A stretch of 21,176 nucleotides of DNA from Ruminococcaceae bacterium UBA5579. Its GTDB lineage: Bacteria; Bacillota; Clostridia; Oscillospirales; Ruminococcaceae. The stretch is taken from assembly GCA_002425305.1 (NCBI GenBank), contig DILZ01000035.1:15627-36802 (forward strand), read 5' to 3'. Position 1 is the first letter of the stretch, and each line of letters opens with the position of its first letter. The notes below the pieces were generated by a model. It worked only from the letters and a program-made list of their open reading frames with translations, did no database searches and was not told where the DNA came from. Positions 1 through 7,792 of this stretch are shown here, one piece after another. A program made the position numbers and the translations under genes.

Positions 1-96
1 CTTGGGTTCCTTGTGGGTCAGTGTATGAAAGCGTCTAAGGGACAGGCAAACCCCGCGAAGTGCAAGGAACTTGTGCTGAAATATCTGGAGCAGTAA
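1..96 (+). CDS. gatB: Aspartyl/glutamyl-tRNA amidotransferase subunit B, C-terminal end (partial)
   Basis: Only the last 31 residues are present; the 5' part lies outside the window. The open frame begins at base 1 (LGFLVGQCMKASKGQANPAK) and ends in LKYLEQ and a TAA stop. The pattern GFLVGQ-MKA-KG-ANP is the hallmark of the extreme C-terminus of GatB, within the YqeY-like tail domain that binds tRNA. GatB works with GatA and GatC in the cytoplasm to convert Glu-tRNA(Gln), and often Asp-tRNA(Asn), to the amidated form in organisms lacking GlnRS. Identification rests on this short tail only. gatC and gatA would be expected upstream, outside the window. Confidence 0.8.
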   Translation, partial: LGFLVGQCMKASKGQANPAKCKELVLKYLEQ

Positions 97-103
97 ACTA
101 TTC

Positions 104-130
104 GCCCGTGTGAGGGTCAGCACGGGCAAT
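104..130 (+). terminator. Possible weak terminator after gatB
   Basis: A perfect 7-bp stem GCCCGTG (104-110) / CACGGGC (121-127) encloses a 10-base loop eight bases after the gatB stop. The sequence after the stem (AATTGTTCG) is poor in T, so termination may be partial, and the next gene could be reached by readthrough. Confidence 0.4.
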
Positions 131-156
131 TGTTCGTTGAAGCGGAGGGGTGTTTT

Positions 157-480
157 ATGTGGGGATTTTGTCTTGATTTTAACGCGCCCGAATTGTTTCA
201 GATCGTTGTTCAATATGATGAGGACAAGCAAAGCGGCAAGGCGGTGATACTCTCGCCCGAAAGCGTTTACAGTCTGGATTTGGAAAGCATAAAGCCGTTA
301 TCCGCTCCGCCCGAATTTGTTTACGGCGCGCGGGTATCTCCGTTAAATCACCCTGAGATCGAGGGGAGAATTGCAAGGATATTTTGGCACTTCGACAAAA
401 AACGCTATTATTACAAAATAGAGATAAACGGCAAGATCAAAAGCAGGCGGTATTTTGCGGAGGAGCTTACGGAGATATAA
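157..480 (+). CDS. Small uncharacterised protein, possible SH3-like C-terminal fold
   Basis: A 107-residue protein that I do not recognise by name. The ATG at 157 is chosen because a GGAGGGG ribosome binding site lies seven bases upstream. An in-frame TTG at 130 would lengthen it by nine residues but has no such site. There is no signal peptide or membrane segment. The N-terminal half is acidic and aliphatic. The C-terminal half (about residues 57-107) alternates short beta-like stretches with glycine turns: YGARVSPLNHPEIEGRIARI, then YYYKIEINGKIKSRRYF. That layout (opening G-x-x-V-S-P-x-N-H-P, closing K-S-R-R-Y-F) suggests a small Tudor/SH3-like barrel, by analogy only. It stands alone between gatB and an acetyltransferase. 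Confidence 0.65.
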   Translation: MWGFCLDFNAPELFQIVVQYDEDKQSGKAVILSPESVYSLDLESIKPLSAPPEFVYGARVSPLNHPEIEGRIARIFWHFDKKRYYYKIEINGKIKSRRYFAEELTEI

Positions 481-561
481 CAGCATTATGGAACACGACA
501 AGAGTTAAATACGATTAGACAGAAGAAGTTGGTTCCTAAACAATAGAAAAGGTGAATTAAA

Positions 562-1011
562 ATGAATAAATACAAAATAATCCGGATTTCTGCTGAGATT
601 GCCGATAAGGCGGCAGAATGGTTTCACGAGAAGTGGGGTGTTCCGCTTGAAGCGTATAAGGAGAGCATTTCCGAAAGCCTAGTAGAAAAAACCGTTGTTC
701 CGCGGTGGTATGTCGTGCTAAACGAGGACAAGATCATCGCGGGATTGGGAGTGATCGAAAACGACTTTCACGACCGCAAGGATCTAACTCCGAATGTTTG
801 CGGGGTATATGTAGAGGAGGAGTTCCGTTGCCGCGGAATTGCGGGGGAAATGTTAAATTTCGTTTGTGAGGATATGAAAAAAAGCGGTATTGATACTCTT
901 TATCTCGTTACCGATCATACATCGTTTTACGAGCGATACGGCTGGGAGTTCCTGTGTATGGTTCAGGGCGACGGCGAGCCGGATATGACAAGAATGTATA
1001 TTCATCAATAA
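562..1011 (+). CDS. GNAT family N-acetyltransferase
   Basis: A 149-residue single-domain protein of typical GNAT length. Motif A is visible as VYVEEEFRCRGIAGEML (about residues 83-99), where R-x-x-G-I-A forms the pyrophosphate-binding loop for acetyl-CoA. Motif B follows as LYLVTDHTSFYERYGWEF, with the usual S-F-Y-E-R-Y-G-W ending. The N-terminal strand-helix region (AEWFHEKWGVPLEAY) resembles that of many small clostridial GNATs. The family transfers an acetyl group from acetyl-CoA to an amine; the substrate cannot be read from sequence. The ATG follows an AAAAGGTG site. hisA starts 20 bases after its stop, so the two are probably co-transcribed. No clear promoter is visible in the 81 bases upstream. 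Confidence 0.85.
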   Translation: MNKYKIIRISAEIADKAAEWFHEKWGVPLEAYKESISESLVEKTVVPRWYVVLNEDKIIAGLGVIENDFHDRKDLTPNVCGVYVEEEFRCRGIAGEMLNFVCEDMKKSGIDTLYLVTDHTSFYERYGWEFLCMVQGDGEPDMTRMYIHQ

Positions 1012-1031
1012 TACTGTAATGAGGTGATTTT

Positions 1032-2084
1032 ATGGTAATTCTACCCGCGATAGACATTAAAGACGGCACCTGCGTCCGCTTGTTCAGAGGCGATTATTCG
1101 ACCGCCGAAAAGGTAGCCGACAATTTTCTTGATACGGCTAAATCGTTTGAAGCGGCGGGCGCGGAGTGGATACATATGGTTGATCTGGACGGCGCTAAAG
1201 AGGGAAGACCGGTCAACACGAAGATATACACGGACGTTGCCGAAAAGACAAATTTAAAGGTAGAGGTCGGCGGAGGTATCCGCAATATCGAAACGATAGA
1301 CGAGTATCTCAAAATGGGGATATCGCGCGTTATTTTAGGCTCTGCCGCTCTGAAAAATCCGCAGCTTGTAAAGGACGCGGTGGAGAGGTTCGGCTCGGAG
1401 AAGATCGTAGTCGGCATTGACGCGAAAAATGGGTTAGTGGCAACCGAGGGCTGGCTTGAAACATCGAATGTGAACTATATTGATCTCGCAAACAAGATGA
1501 TATCATATGGTGTGAAGTACTTCATTTTTACCGATATTTCCAAAGACGGCACGCTTTCGGGAGTAAACGCCGAGCAGCTTAAAGCGCTCTATGACGGTAC
1601 TCACGGCGAGTGCAAAATAATCGCGAGCGGCGGAGTTCACACTATCAAGGATATCAGAATTTGCAAGGATATGGGCTTGTACGGCACTATCTGCGGGAAA
1701 AGCATTTACACCGGTTCGCTTGATTTGAAAAAGGCTATTGAGCTAGCTTCTATGAAAAGCTTTTTGACGTGCTTTTACGTTTTGGATCACTGCTTTTCCA
1801 TAAATTCAGAGGACGATCTGGGCGGCATTCTCGGACAAATGGCCCCCGATATGCTCGTTGACGGTATGCCTATCGATATGGCGGATCTAGAGGATTGGGA
1901 GGACGTTTGCCCCGATTATCCGAGCTCCGCTGACGAGTTTATAAAAAGGATCGATGAATTTCTAATAAAAATCGGCTTGAACTTTGAGAAAACACGAGAT
2001 CTTATTAAAACTCCCGAAATACTTTCGTACGTTAAAACTGCCGAAGCTAAAGCCGATGTGACCTGCAAAAAACACGATTACTGA
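1032..2084 (+). CDS. hisA: HisA (ProFAR isomerase) with an extra C-terminal domain
   Basis: Residues 1-239 form a complete HisA TIM barrel, the cytoplasmic enzyme that isomerises ProFAR to PRFAR in histidine synthesis. The two catalytic aspartates are present: D8 in LPAIDIKDG and D130 in VGIDAKNG (D127 in well-studied HisA). The phosphate-binding loops VGGGIR (about 79-84) and ASGGV (198-202) and the motif TDISKDGTLSG (167-177) are also intact. HisA proteins usually end near residue 240. Here the frame runs on for about 110 residues (from MKSFLTCF at 241 to the stop) without frameshift or stop. That tail is acidic and carries SEDDLGGILGQM...DGMPIDMADLEDW, a pattern I associate, from memory only, with small uncharacterised clostridial proteins. 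No other his gene is in the window. Start: ATG behind GAGGTG with a six-base gap. Confidence 0.9.
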   Translation: MVILPAIDIKDGTCVRLFRGDYSTAEKVADNFLDTAKSFEAAGAEWIHMVDLDGAKEGRPVNTKIYTDVAEKTNLKVEVGGGIRNIETIDEYLKMGISRVILGSAALKNPQLVKDAVERFGSEKIVVGIDAKNGLVATEGWLETSNVNYIDLANKMISYGVKYFIFTDISKDGTLSGVNAEQLKALYDGTHGECKIIASGGVHTIKDIRICKDMGLYGTICGKSIYTGSLDLKKAIELASMKSFLTCFYVLDHCFSINSEDDLGGILGQMAPDMLVDGMPIDMADLEDWEDVCPDYPSSADEFIKRIDEFLIKIGLNFEKTRDLIKTPEILSYVKTAEAKADVTCKKHDY

Positions 2085-2102
2085 TTTTTTTAAGGAGTGC
2101 TA

Positions 2103-3002
2103 ATGAAAATTCTTGTAACGGGTGGAACTGTATTCGCAAGCAGATTTACTGCGGAGTATTTCGCAAAGGAACACGAGGTTTATGTTCTCAACAGAAATTC
2201 TCGTCCGCAATCGGCGGGAGTAACATTGATAAACGCGGACAGGCACGCTTTGGGCGATACCCTTAAAGGTTATGAGTTTGACGCGGTTATCGATGTAACG
2301 GCGTATAACGAAACAGATGTGCGCGATCTGCTGAACGCTCTCGGAGAGTTCAAGAGCTATGTTATGATAAGCTCCAGCGCGGTCTATCCCGAAACGCTGC
2401 CGCAGCCGTTCAAGGAGGATATGCAAACGGGCGCCAACTCCCTTTGGGGCGATTACGGTACAAATAAGATCGCCGCCGAAAGGTATCTGCAAGAGCGCGT
2501 TCCGAACGCGTACATAATCCGCCCGCCGTATCTTTACGGCAAGATGAACAATCTCTACCGTGAGGCGTTCGTTTTCGAGTGCGCCGAACGCGGTATGCCG
2601 TTTTATGTTCCCAATGGCGGAACAATGCCGCTGCAATTCTTCGATATCGAGGATATGTGTCGTTTTATTGCGATATTGCTCGAAAGGCAGCCCGAACAGC
2701 GTATTTTCAACGTGGGAAATCCCGAAACGGTGACTGTCCGCGAATGGGCAAGGATGTGTTACGGAATTTTGAGTAAAACGCCCGAAATCAGAAACGTTTT
2801 ATTCAGGATAAATCAACGCGAATATTTCCCGTTTTACGATTACGGCTACAAGCTCGACGTTACGGAGATGTTGTCCCTTATGCCCGATGTAAAGTCGCTT
2901 GAGCGCGGACTTGCCGAATCATATGAGTGGTTTGCGGCTCATAGAGATGATATCCGCAGAAAAAATTACTTTGAATATATAAACGATAATCTCGGAGAGT
3001 GA
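2103..3002 (+). CDS. NAD-dependent epimerase/dehydratase (extended SDR)
   Basis: A 299-residue Rossmann-fold protein of the extended short-chain dehydrogenase/reductase type. The N-terminal nucleotide-binding loop is KILVTGGTVFAS (residues 2-13), an atypical version of the usual TGGTGFIG. The catalytic site is readable as serine in ISSSAVYP (89-96) and Y118-x-x-x-K122 in YGTNK, followed by RPPYLYG (140-146), the usual substrate-side loop. Members oxidise or epimerise nucleotide sugars or related substrates; the exact substrate is unknown. The ATG at 2103 is preferred to an in-frame upstream codon because AAGGAG lies just upstream. It starts 18 bases after the hisA stop, and the next gene starts one base after its own stop, indicating one operon. 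Confidence 0.85.
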   Translation: MKILVTGGTVFASRFTAEYFAKEHEVYVLNRNSRPQSAGVTLINADRHALGDTLKGYEFDAVIDVTAYNETDVRDLLNALGEFKSYVMISSSAVYPETLPQPFKEDMQTGANSLWGDYGTNKIAAERYLQERVPNAYIIRPPYLYGKMNNLYREAFVFECAERGMPFYVPNGGTMPLQFFDIEDMCRFIAILLERQPEQRIFNVGNPETVTVREWARMCYGILSKTPEIRNVLFRINQREYFPFYDYGYKLDVTEMLSLMPDVKSLERGLAESYEWFAAHRDDIRRKNYFEYINDNLGE

Positions 3003-3003
3003 A

Positions 3004-4014
3004 ATGTCGATAGAAGAACGAGCAAAACGCAAAAGCAGGCTTAAAAGAAAGCAGTTAGTTATGCTTGTGAAGGATATTGTGATGTTTATAATTTGCGTAT
3101 CCGGGCTGTTTTTTCTGCTTAACGACTTGTTTTTTCATATCGCCGGAGTGCCATCCTCACAAGATGTCGTTCGGCTTTTCGGCGGCGGAGCAAAGCCGTA
3201 TGTGAAGCTAAACGACGGAGAAGTCTCGGTAAGTTTTATTGATGTAGGACAGGGCGACTGTCAGCTTATCAGAACGGACAGATACAATATCCTCATCGAC
3301 AGCGGCGATATTGACTGCGAAAATGAAGTTATTGGTTTTTTGAAATACAGCGGCGTCGATCATCTTGATATTGTGATAGCGTCGCACCCGCACACCGACC
3401 ACTACGGCGCAATGTATCGGGTACTGAGCAATTTTGATGTGGGGCTGTTCATAATGCCCGAGCTGCCCGAGGACAAGATACCGTATGGTATAACCTATGA
3501 GCGTCTGCTTAACGTTATCGACGACCGAAAGATCCCCGCGCGGTACGCTTCGGCAGGGGAACGGTTCTTCTTAGGTGAGGATTGTTATCTGGATATTCTT
3601 TCGCCGCAATACTATGATTACAAGGATATAAACGATTTTTCGATAACCGCTAAGCTGGTTCACAAAGATAATTCGTTTTTGTTTACGGGCGATTTGCAGA
3701 AGTTTTCGGAGCTGGACTTAGTAGAAAACGGCACGGATCTCGACGTTGACGTGCTGAAGGTCGGACATCACGGCAGCGCGGGCGCGAGCTGCGAGGAGTT
3801 CTTGGATGAAGTGACGCCCGAAATAGCGGTGTTCAATGTTTCGGAGTACAATTTCTATCGTCACCCTCGTGTTGAGGTGTTGGAACGGTTGGAGAAGGTC
3901 GGCTGCAAAACTACATATTCCACCGCTAACAACGGCAATATCGTTATTGTGAGCGACGGAGAAAATTTGCGAGTTGAGGTCGAAAAGGCGGAGGCTCTTA
4001 TGTTGGCGGGATAG
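3004..4014 (+). CDS. Membrane-anchored ComEC/Rec2-like MBL-fold hydrolase
   Basis: A 336-residue protein. A very basic N-terminus (ERAKRKSRLKRK) is followed by one hydrophobic segment (about residues 20-46), so the catalytic domain should lie outside the membrane. The domain matches the hydrolase part of ComEC: FIDVGQGD (79-85), LIDSGD, metal-binding HPHTDH (H128, H130, D132, H133), FTGD (227-230) and KVGHHGS (H255, H256). ComEC itself has a much larger multi-pass channel region, absent here, so this is a stand-alone ComEC-type hydrolase rather than the DNA-uptake channel. Related proteins are suspected nucleases or phosphodiesterases; the substrate is unproven. It starts one base after the SDR stop and is the last gene before the typA promoter. 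No clear terminator follows. Confidence 0.85.
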   Translation: MSIEERAKRKSRLKRKQLVMLVKDIVMFIICVSGLFFLLNDLFFHIAGVPSSQDVVRLFGGGAKPYVKLNDGEVSVSFIDVGQGDCQLIRTDRYNILIDSGDIDCENEVIGFLKYSGVDHLDIVIASHPHTDHYGAMYRVLSNFDVGLFIMPELPEDKIPYGITYERLLNVIDDRKIPARYASAGERFFLGEDCYLDILSPQYYDYKDINDFSITAKLVHKDNSFLFTGDLQKFSELDLVENGTDLDVDVLKVGHHGSAGASCEEFLDEVTPEIAVFNVSEYNFYRHPRVEVLERLEKVGCKTTYSTANNGNIVIVSDGENLRVEVEKAEALMLAG

Positions 4015-4023
4015 AGCAAAACG

Positions 4024-4045
4024 TTGTGATAATGCACAAAAATCC
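4024..4045 (+). promoter_or_regulatory. Dyad element upstream of typA, shared with gap
   Basis: TTGTGATAATGCACAA (TTGTG-N6-CACAA dyad) followed by AAATCC. Nearly the same string occurs upstream of gap at 9549-9571, at almost the same distance from that promoter's -35 box (74 versus 69 bases, start to start). A site for a dimeric regulator is one explanation; the protein is unknown. Confidence 0.45.
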
Positions 4046-4097
4046 TGTCGACAAATTGGCGAATTGTAAGTAAAAACACGTTTTTTTCGGAATACTA

Positions 4098-4126
4098 TTG
4101 AAGTGCGTTTTATAAAGGTGTATAAT
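4098..4126 (+). promoter_or_regulatory. Sigma-A promoter of typA
   Basis: A -35 box TTGAAG (4098-4103) and a perfect -10 box TATAAT (4121-4126) are separated by 17 bases. The start codon of typA is about 50 bases further on. Confidence 0.8.
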
Positions 4127-4183
4127 GAATTTTGGCAAAAAACGATAATAATTTAATGTGCGGAAAAAGGAAAGTGAAATAAT

Positions 4184-6007
4184 TTGGTTAGAGAAGATCT
4201 AAGAAACATAGCGATCATCGCTCACGTCGATCACGGTAAGACGACTTTGGTTGACGAAATGCTCAAGCAGGGCGGTGTGTTCCGCGAAAATCAGGAAGTT
4301 AACGACCGCGTTATGGATAACAACGATCTTGAGCGCGAGCGAGGAATTACGATACTCGCAAAGAACACATCTTGTATGTACAACGGCGTTAAAATCAACA
4401 TTGTAGATACTCCCGGTCACGCTGATTTTTCCGGCGAGGTAGAGCGTATACTTAAAATGGTAAACGGCGTTTTGCTGCTTGTGGACAGCTTTGAGGGAAC
4501 TATGCCGCAGACGCGTTTCGTTCTGCAAAAGGCTCTTGAACTTGGACACAAGATCATCGTAGTCGTCAACAAGACCGACCGCCCCGACGCTCGTAATCAC
4601 GAAGTTGTTGACGAAGTGTTGGAACTGCTGCTCGATCTGGACGCGACGGAGGAACAGCTTGACAGTCCCGTTGTGTTCTGCTCCGGGCGTCTGGGCTGCT
4701 CGTCCTACGACCCCGATAATATGGGTACGGATTTTAAACCGCTGTTCGACAAGATACTTGAGCATATTGATCCGCCGGAGGGCGATGATGAGGGCGACCT
4801 CCAGCTGCTTGTTTCATCGATCGATTATAACGATTATGTCGGCAGGATCGCCGTCGGACGCATTGAACGCGGCGTTATCAAACAAAATCAAGAGGTTACT
4901 GTGTGTGATTTTCACGGTACTCACGAGCCTTTCAAGGGGAAGATAGTATCGCTTAATCAGTATGAGGGATTAAACAAAGCATCGTGTGAAACAGCAACGG
5001 TTGGAGATATCGTGTGTTTTTCGGGAATTGAGGGTATTACGATAGGGCAGACTATCTGCGCCGTTTCAAATCCCGAACCGCTGCCGTTCGTAAAGATATC
5101 CGAGCCTACTGTTGAAATGACGTTCTCGGTAAACTCCTCACCGTTTGCGGGCAGAGAGGGTAAGTTTGTCACATCTCGTCAGATACGCGATCGTTTGATG
5201 AAGGAAACCTTAAAGGACGTTTCACTGCGTGTTACCGACAGCGAAACGACCGACGCGATGAACGTTGCGGGGCGCGGTGAGATGCATCTGTCGATACTTA
5301 TCGAAACAATGCGCCGTGAGGGTTATGAGCTTTCCGTAAGTACGCCGCGCGTTCTTTACAAAGAGATCGACGGAAAGAAGTGCGAGCCTGTGGAGCGACT
5401 TGTTATAGATGTTCCCGAAACGGCGGTCGGCGCGGTTATGGAGAAAATGGGTCAGCGCAAGGGCGAGCTTCAGGAAATGCACCCGGTAGGCTCGCGCACG
5501 AGATTGGAGTATCTTATCCCGTCACGCGGACTTTTCGGTTACAGAAGCGAGTTTATGACTGATACAAAGGGCGAGGGCGTTATGAACTCGATTTTCGAGG
5601 GCTACAAGCCGTATTTCGGCGATATTCCCAGAAGAACCGTAGGCTCTCTTGTTGCGTGGGAAACGGGCACGGCGGTGACTTACGGCTTGTTCAACGCGCA
5701 GGAGCGCGGCACGTTGTTTATCGACGCGGGTGTTCCCGTATATGAGGGAATGATAGTCGGCGTTTCTCCCAAGGCGGGCGATATCGTGGTAAACGTCTGC
5801 AAGAAAAAGCACCTCACCAATACCCGCGCGAGCGGCTCTGATGACGCTTTGAAGCTCATTCCTTATAAGCAGATGAGCCTTGAGGAGAGCCTTGAATTTA
5901 TTCAGGACGATGAGTTGGTTGAAGTTACTCCGAAGAACATTCGCATACGCAAGGTGATCTTAGAACGCGATTTAAGATTAAAGGCGGAGGCTAAGCAGAA
6001 GAAGTAA
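4184..6007 (+). CDS. typA: Translational GTPase TypA/BipA
   Basis: A 607-residue GTPase of the usual TypA length, a ribosome-associated factor linked to assembly of the large subunit and stress adaptation. GTP-binding motifs are intact: G1 AHVDHGKT (13-20), G2 RGITI (53-57), G3 DTPG (75-78) and G4 NKTD (129-132). The later parts include the domain III stretch [20 protein letters not shown] and the TypA-specific C-terminal region ([19 protein letters not shown], with [19 protein letters not shown]). The start is a TTG behind [31 protein letters not shown] aligns with known TypA N-termini, and no upstream ATG fits. It has its own promoter and is followed 18 bases later by the Imm51-like gene. 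Confidence 0.97.
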   Translation: MVREDLRNIAIIAHVDHGKTTLVDEMLKQGGVFRENQEVNDRVMDNNDLERERGITILAKNTSCMYNGVKINIVDTPGHADFSGEVERILKMVNGVLLLVDSFEGTMPQTRFVLQKALELGHKIIVVVNKTDRPDARNHEVVDEVLELLLDLDATEEQLDSPVVFCSGRLGCSSYDPDNMGTDFKPLFDKILEHIDPPEGDDEGDLQLLVSSIDYNDYVGRIAVGRIERGVIKQNQEVTVCDFHGTHEPFKGKIVSLNQYEGLNKASCETATVGDIVCFSGIEGITIGQTICAVSNPEPLPFVKISEPTVEMTFSVNSSPFAGREGKFVTSRQIRDRLMKETLKDVSLRVTDSETTDAMNVAGRGEMHLSILIETMRREGYELSVSTPRVLYKEIDGKKCEPVERLVIDVPETAVGAVMEKMGQRKGELQEMHPVGSRTRLEYLIPSRGLFGYRSEFMTDTKGEGVMNSIFEGYKPYFGDIPRRTVGSLVAWETGTAVTYGLFNAQERGTLFIDAGVPVYEGMIVGVSPKAGDIVVNVCKKKHLTNTRASGSDDALKLIPYKQMSLEESLEFIQDDELVEVTPKNIRIRKVILERDLRLKAEAKQKK

Positions 6008-6025
6008 TTAATGGAGGAAGTAATT

Positions 6026-6385
6026 ATGGCTGATTATGTTAAGGTTTTCAACTTAGAAAACAGTATAGAGGTTTGTTTTTATATTGATCATAGCAAGCCT
6101 TTTGCCATTGGCGAGAAAATGAACGAGATTTGCGAAGAAGCTTATATGAACGGCTATAATTGGGAAGCTTTGTTCAATTATTATCTTAAAATGAACGCAC
6201 CCGAGCTTTTGGTCGGGTTTGGTTCCGATCCCGAAGCGAATATGTATGTGGCATACTACGAATTATCTCCCGAAAACGAAAAAAAGGTGAAAAAATTCGC
6301 CGAGATCATTACTCACCTTGTCGAGAACGAGGAGGAGCTTTACAGCCTTGTTCGTGATCATAGCGATGAAATAGAATGGGATTAA
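6026..6385 (+). CDS. Small protein resembling immunity protein Imm51
   Basis: A 119-residue soluble protein. The start at 6026 is favoured over an in-frame ATG at 6011 because GGAGG (6013-6017) sits eight bases before it. Recognisable blocks are FAIGEKMNEICEEAYMNGYN, WEALFNYYLKMNAPELL and FGSDPEANMYVAYYE, followed by a charged helix (ENEKKVKKFAEIITHLVENE). NGYNWEALFNYY followed by SDPEANMYVAYY recalls the Imm51 family of predicted immunity proteins to polymorphic toxins, though I identify it from memory of the pattern only. No toxin gene is adjacent; it lies behind typA, apparently in the same transcript, and is closed by a terminator. It could equally be a domesticated member with another role. 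Confidence 0.6.
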   Translation: MADYVKVFNLENSIEVCFYIDHSKPFAIGEKMNEICEEAYMNGYNWEALFNYYLKMNAPELLVGFGSDPEANMYVAYYELSPENEKKVKKFAEIITHLVENEEELYSLVRDHSDEIEWD

Positions 6386-6400
6386 TTATTTAATAATTCG

Positions 6401-6429
6401 GCTCGGCGGCACAGTTTGCCGAGCTTTTT
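6401..6429 (+). terminator. Rho-independent terminator after the typA unit
   Basis: A perfect 7-bp stem GCTCGGC (6401-6407) / GCCGAGC (6418-6424) with a 10-base loop, followed directly by TTTTT. The next gene starts only 14 bases after it, with no room for a promoter between, so some readthrough is implied. Confidence 0.8.
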
Positions 6430-6442
6430 GCGGAGTGATATT

Positions 6443-7792
6443 ATGGTCAAGGATCTGACAAAAGGCAAGGTAGCTCCTATACTGTTGAGGTTCTCGCTGC
6501 CGCTTCTTATAAGCGTTATCTTTCAGCAGATGTACAGCATAGCCGACAGTGTTATAGCAGGTCGCTGCATAAACAAGGACGCGCTTTCTGCTATCGGCGC
6601 AAGCTATCCGATAACGATGATCTTTCTCGCTGTCGGCACAGGTATGAACGTAGGATGCTCGGTAGTGATCTCAACGCTGTTTGGCGCAAAGTCTTTCAAG
6701 CAGATGAAAACCGCTGTGTACACCTCGCTGATATCCACAGGAGTTCTTGCAGCTGTTTTGACAGTCGCGGGCTATTTCACAAGCGGGTTGTTTTTGCGGC
6801 TTTTGGGCACGGATGAGAGCATTTTCCCCGATTCACAGACTTATCTTAACATATATATTTTCGGATTACTTTTCCTGTTTATCTACAACATCTGCACGGG
6901 AATTTTCACTGCTCTCGGCGACGGAAACACACCGCTGTATTTTCTGATAGGCTCGTCGCTTGGAAATATCGCGCTTGATCTGCTGTTTGTCGCAGTGTTC
7001 AAAATGGGCGTTGCGGGAACGGCCTGGGCGACGTTCATTTGTCAGGGTATATGTTCGATTTTGGCGTTTGTTGTATTGGTTCGCAGAATTGCGAAAATAA
7101 AATGTGAAAAGTTCAAGTTTTTTGAGTGGAATGCTCTTGGAAAAATAGCCGCGATGTCAATTCCCAGCATATTACAGCAGAGCTTTGTAAGCGTCGGACA
7201 GTTATTCATACAAAGCCTTGTGAACGCCTGCGGCACAGATGTCGTTGCGGGATACGCTTCCGCGATAAAGCTGAATACGTTTGCTATAATGAGCTTTGCC
7301 ACTGTCGGTAATTCGGTGTCGAGCTTTACCGCACAGAACATCGGCGCAGGGGAGTACAAGCGTGTTCGCGGAGGCTTTCGCTTCGGAGCGCTATTTTGCG
7401 TTGGAATAGCGGTATTTTTCACGTTGGTTTACGTTATTTTCTCAAACGGGCTTATCTACATTTTTATGGATAAAACACACGGCAATACCGAGGCAGCCGC
7501 CGAAGCGGGCAAGCATTTTCTGATGGTAGTCGCGCCGTTTTACGCGACGGTTGCTATTAAGATAGTTGGAGATTCTGTTCTTCGCGGCGGACGGTGCGTC
7601 GGAGCGTTTATGGTGACTACGTTTAGCGACTTGATACTCCGCGTTGTGTTTGCTTTTGTTCTTAAGCCGCATTTCGGCGCGACCGGGATATGGCTTTCGT
7701 GGCCGGTGGGCTGGGTAATTTCGTGCGCAATATCAATGGTTTTCTGCATAATTTACATAAAGCATCTTAATCGTTTGGAGGCACAAAAGTGA
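6443..7792 (+). CDS. MATE family efflux transporter
   Basis: A 449-residue, strongly hydrophobic protein with about twelve membrane-spanning stretches arranged as two similar halves, the normal size for MATE exporters. The start MVKDLTKGKVAPILLRFSLP and the following LISVIFQQMYSIADSVIAGR are characteristic of clostridial MATE proteins, and the second half has the matching PSILQQSFVSVGQLFIQSLV. These transporters expel drugs or metabolites using sodium or proton gradients; the substrate here is unknown. The ATG at 6443 follows CGGAGTG; an upstream in-frame TTG falls inside the terminator hairpin and is rejected. The next gene overlaps its stop (GTGA), so they are translationally coupled. Transcription must come by readthrough of the preceding terminator or from a promoter inside the upstream gene. 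Confidence 0.93.
   Translation: MVKDLTKGKVAPILLRFSLPLLISVIFQQMYSIADSVIAGRCINKDALSAIGASYPITMIFLAVGTGMNVGCSVVISTLFGAKSFKQMKTAVYTSLISTGVLAAVLTVAGYFTSGLFLRLLGTDESIFPDSQTYLNIYIFGLLFLFIYNICTGIFTALGDGNTPLYFLIGSSLGNIALDLLFVAVFKMGVAGTAWATFICQGICSILAFVVLVRRIAKIKCEKFKFFEWNALGKIAAMSIPSILQQSFVSVGQLFIQSLVNACGTDVVAGYASAIKLNTFAIMSFATVGNSVSSFTAQNIGAGEYKRVRGGFRFGALFCVGIAVFFTLVYVIFSNGLIYIFMDKTHGNTEAAAEAGKHFLMVVAPFYATVAIKIVGDSVLRGGRCVGAFMVTTFSDLILRVVFAFVLKPHFGATGIWLSWPVGWVISCAISMVFCIIYIKHLNRLEAQK

Noticed and set aside
4024..4045. Classical Rex operator upstream of typA
   Set aside because: The half-sites TTGTG/CACAA are right, but they are separated by six bases instead of eight and the site lies about 100 bases upstream of the start; kept only as an unassigned dyad.
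4046..4052. TGTCGAC as a Spo0A box near typA
   Set aside because: One base off the consensus heptamer, single copy, and no sporulation gene is adjacent; expected by chance.
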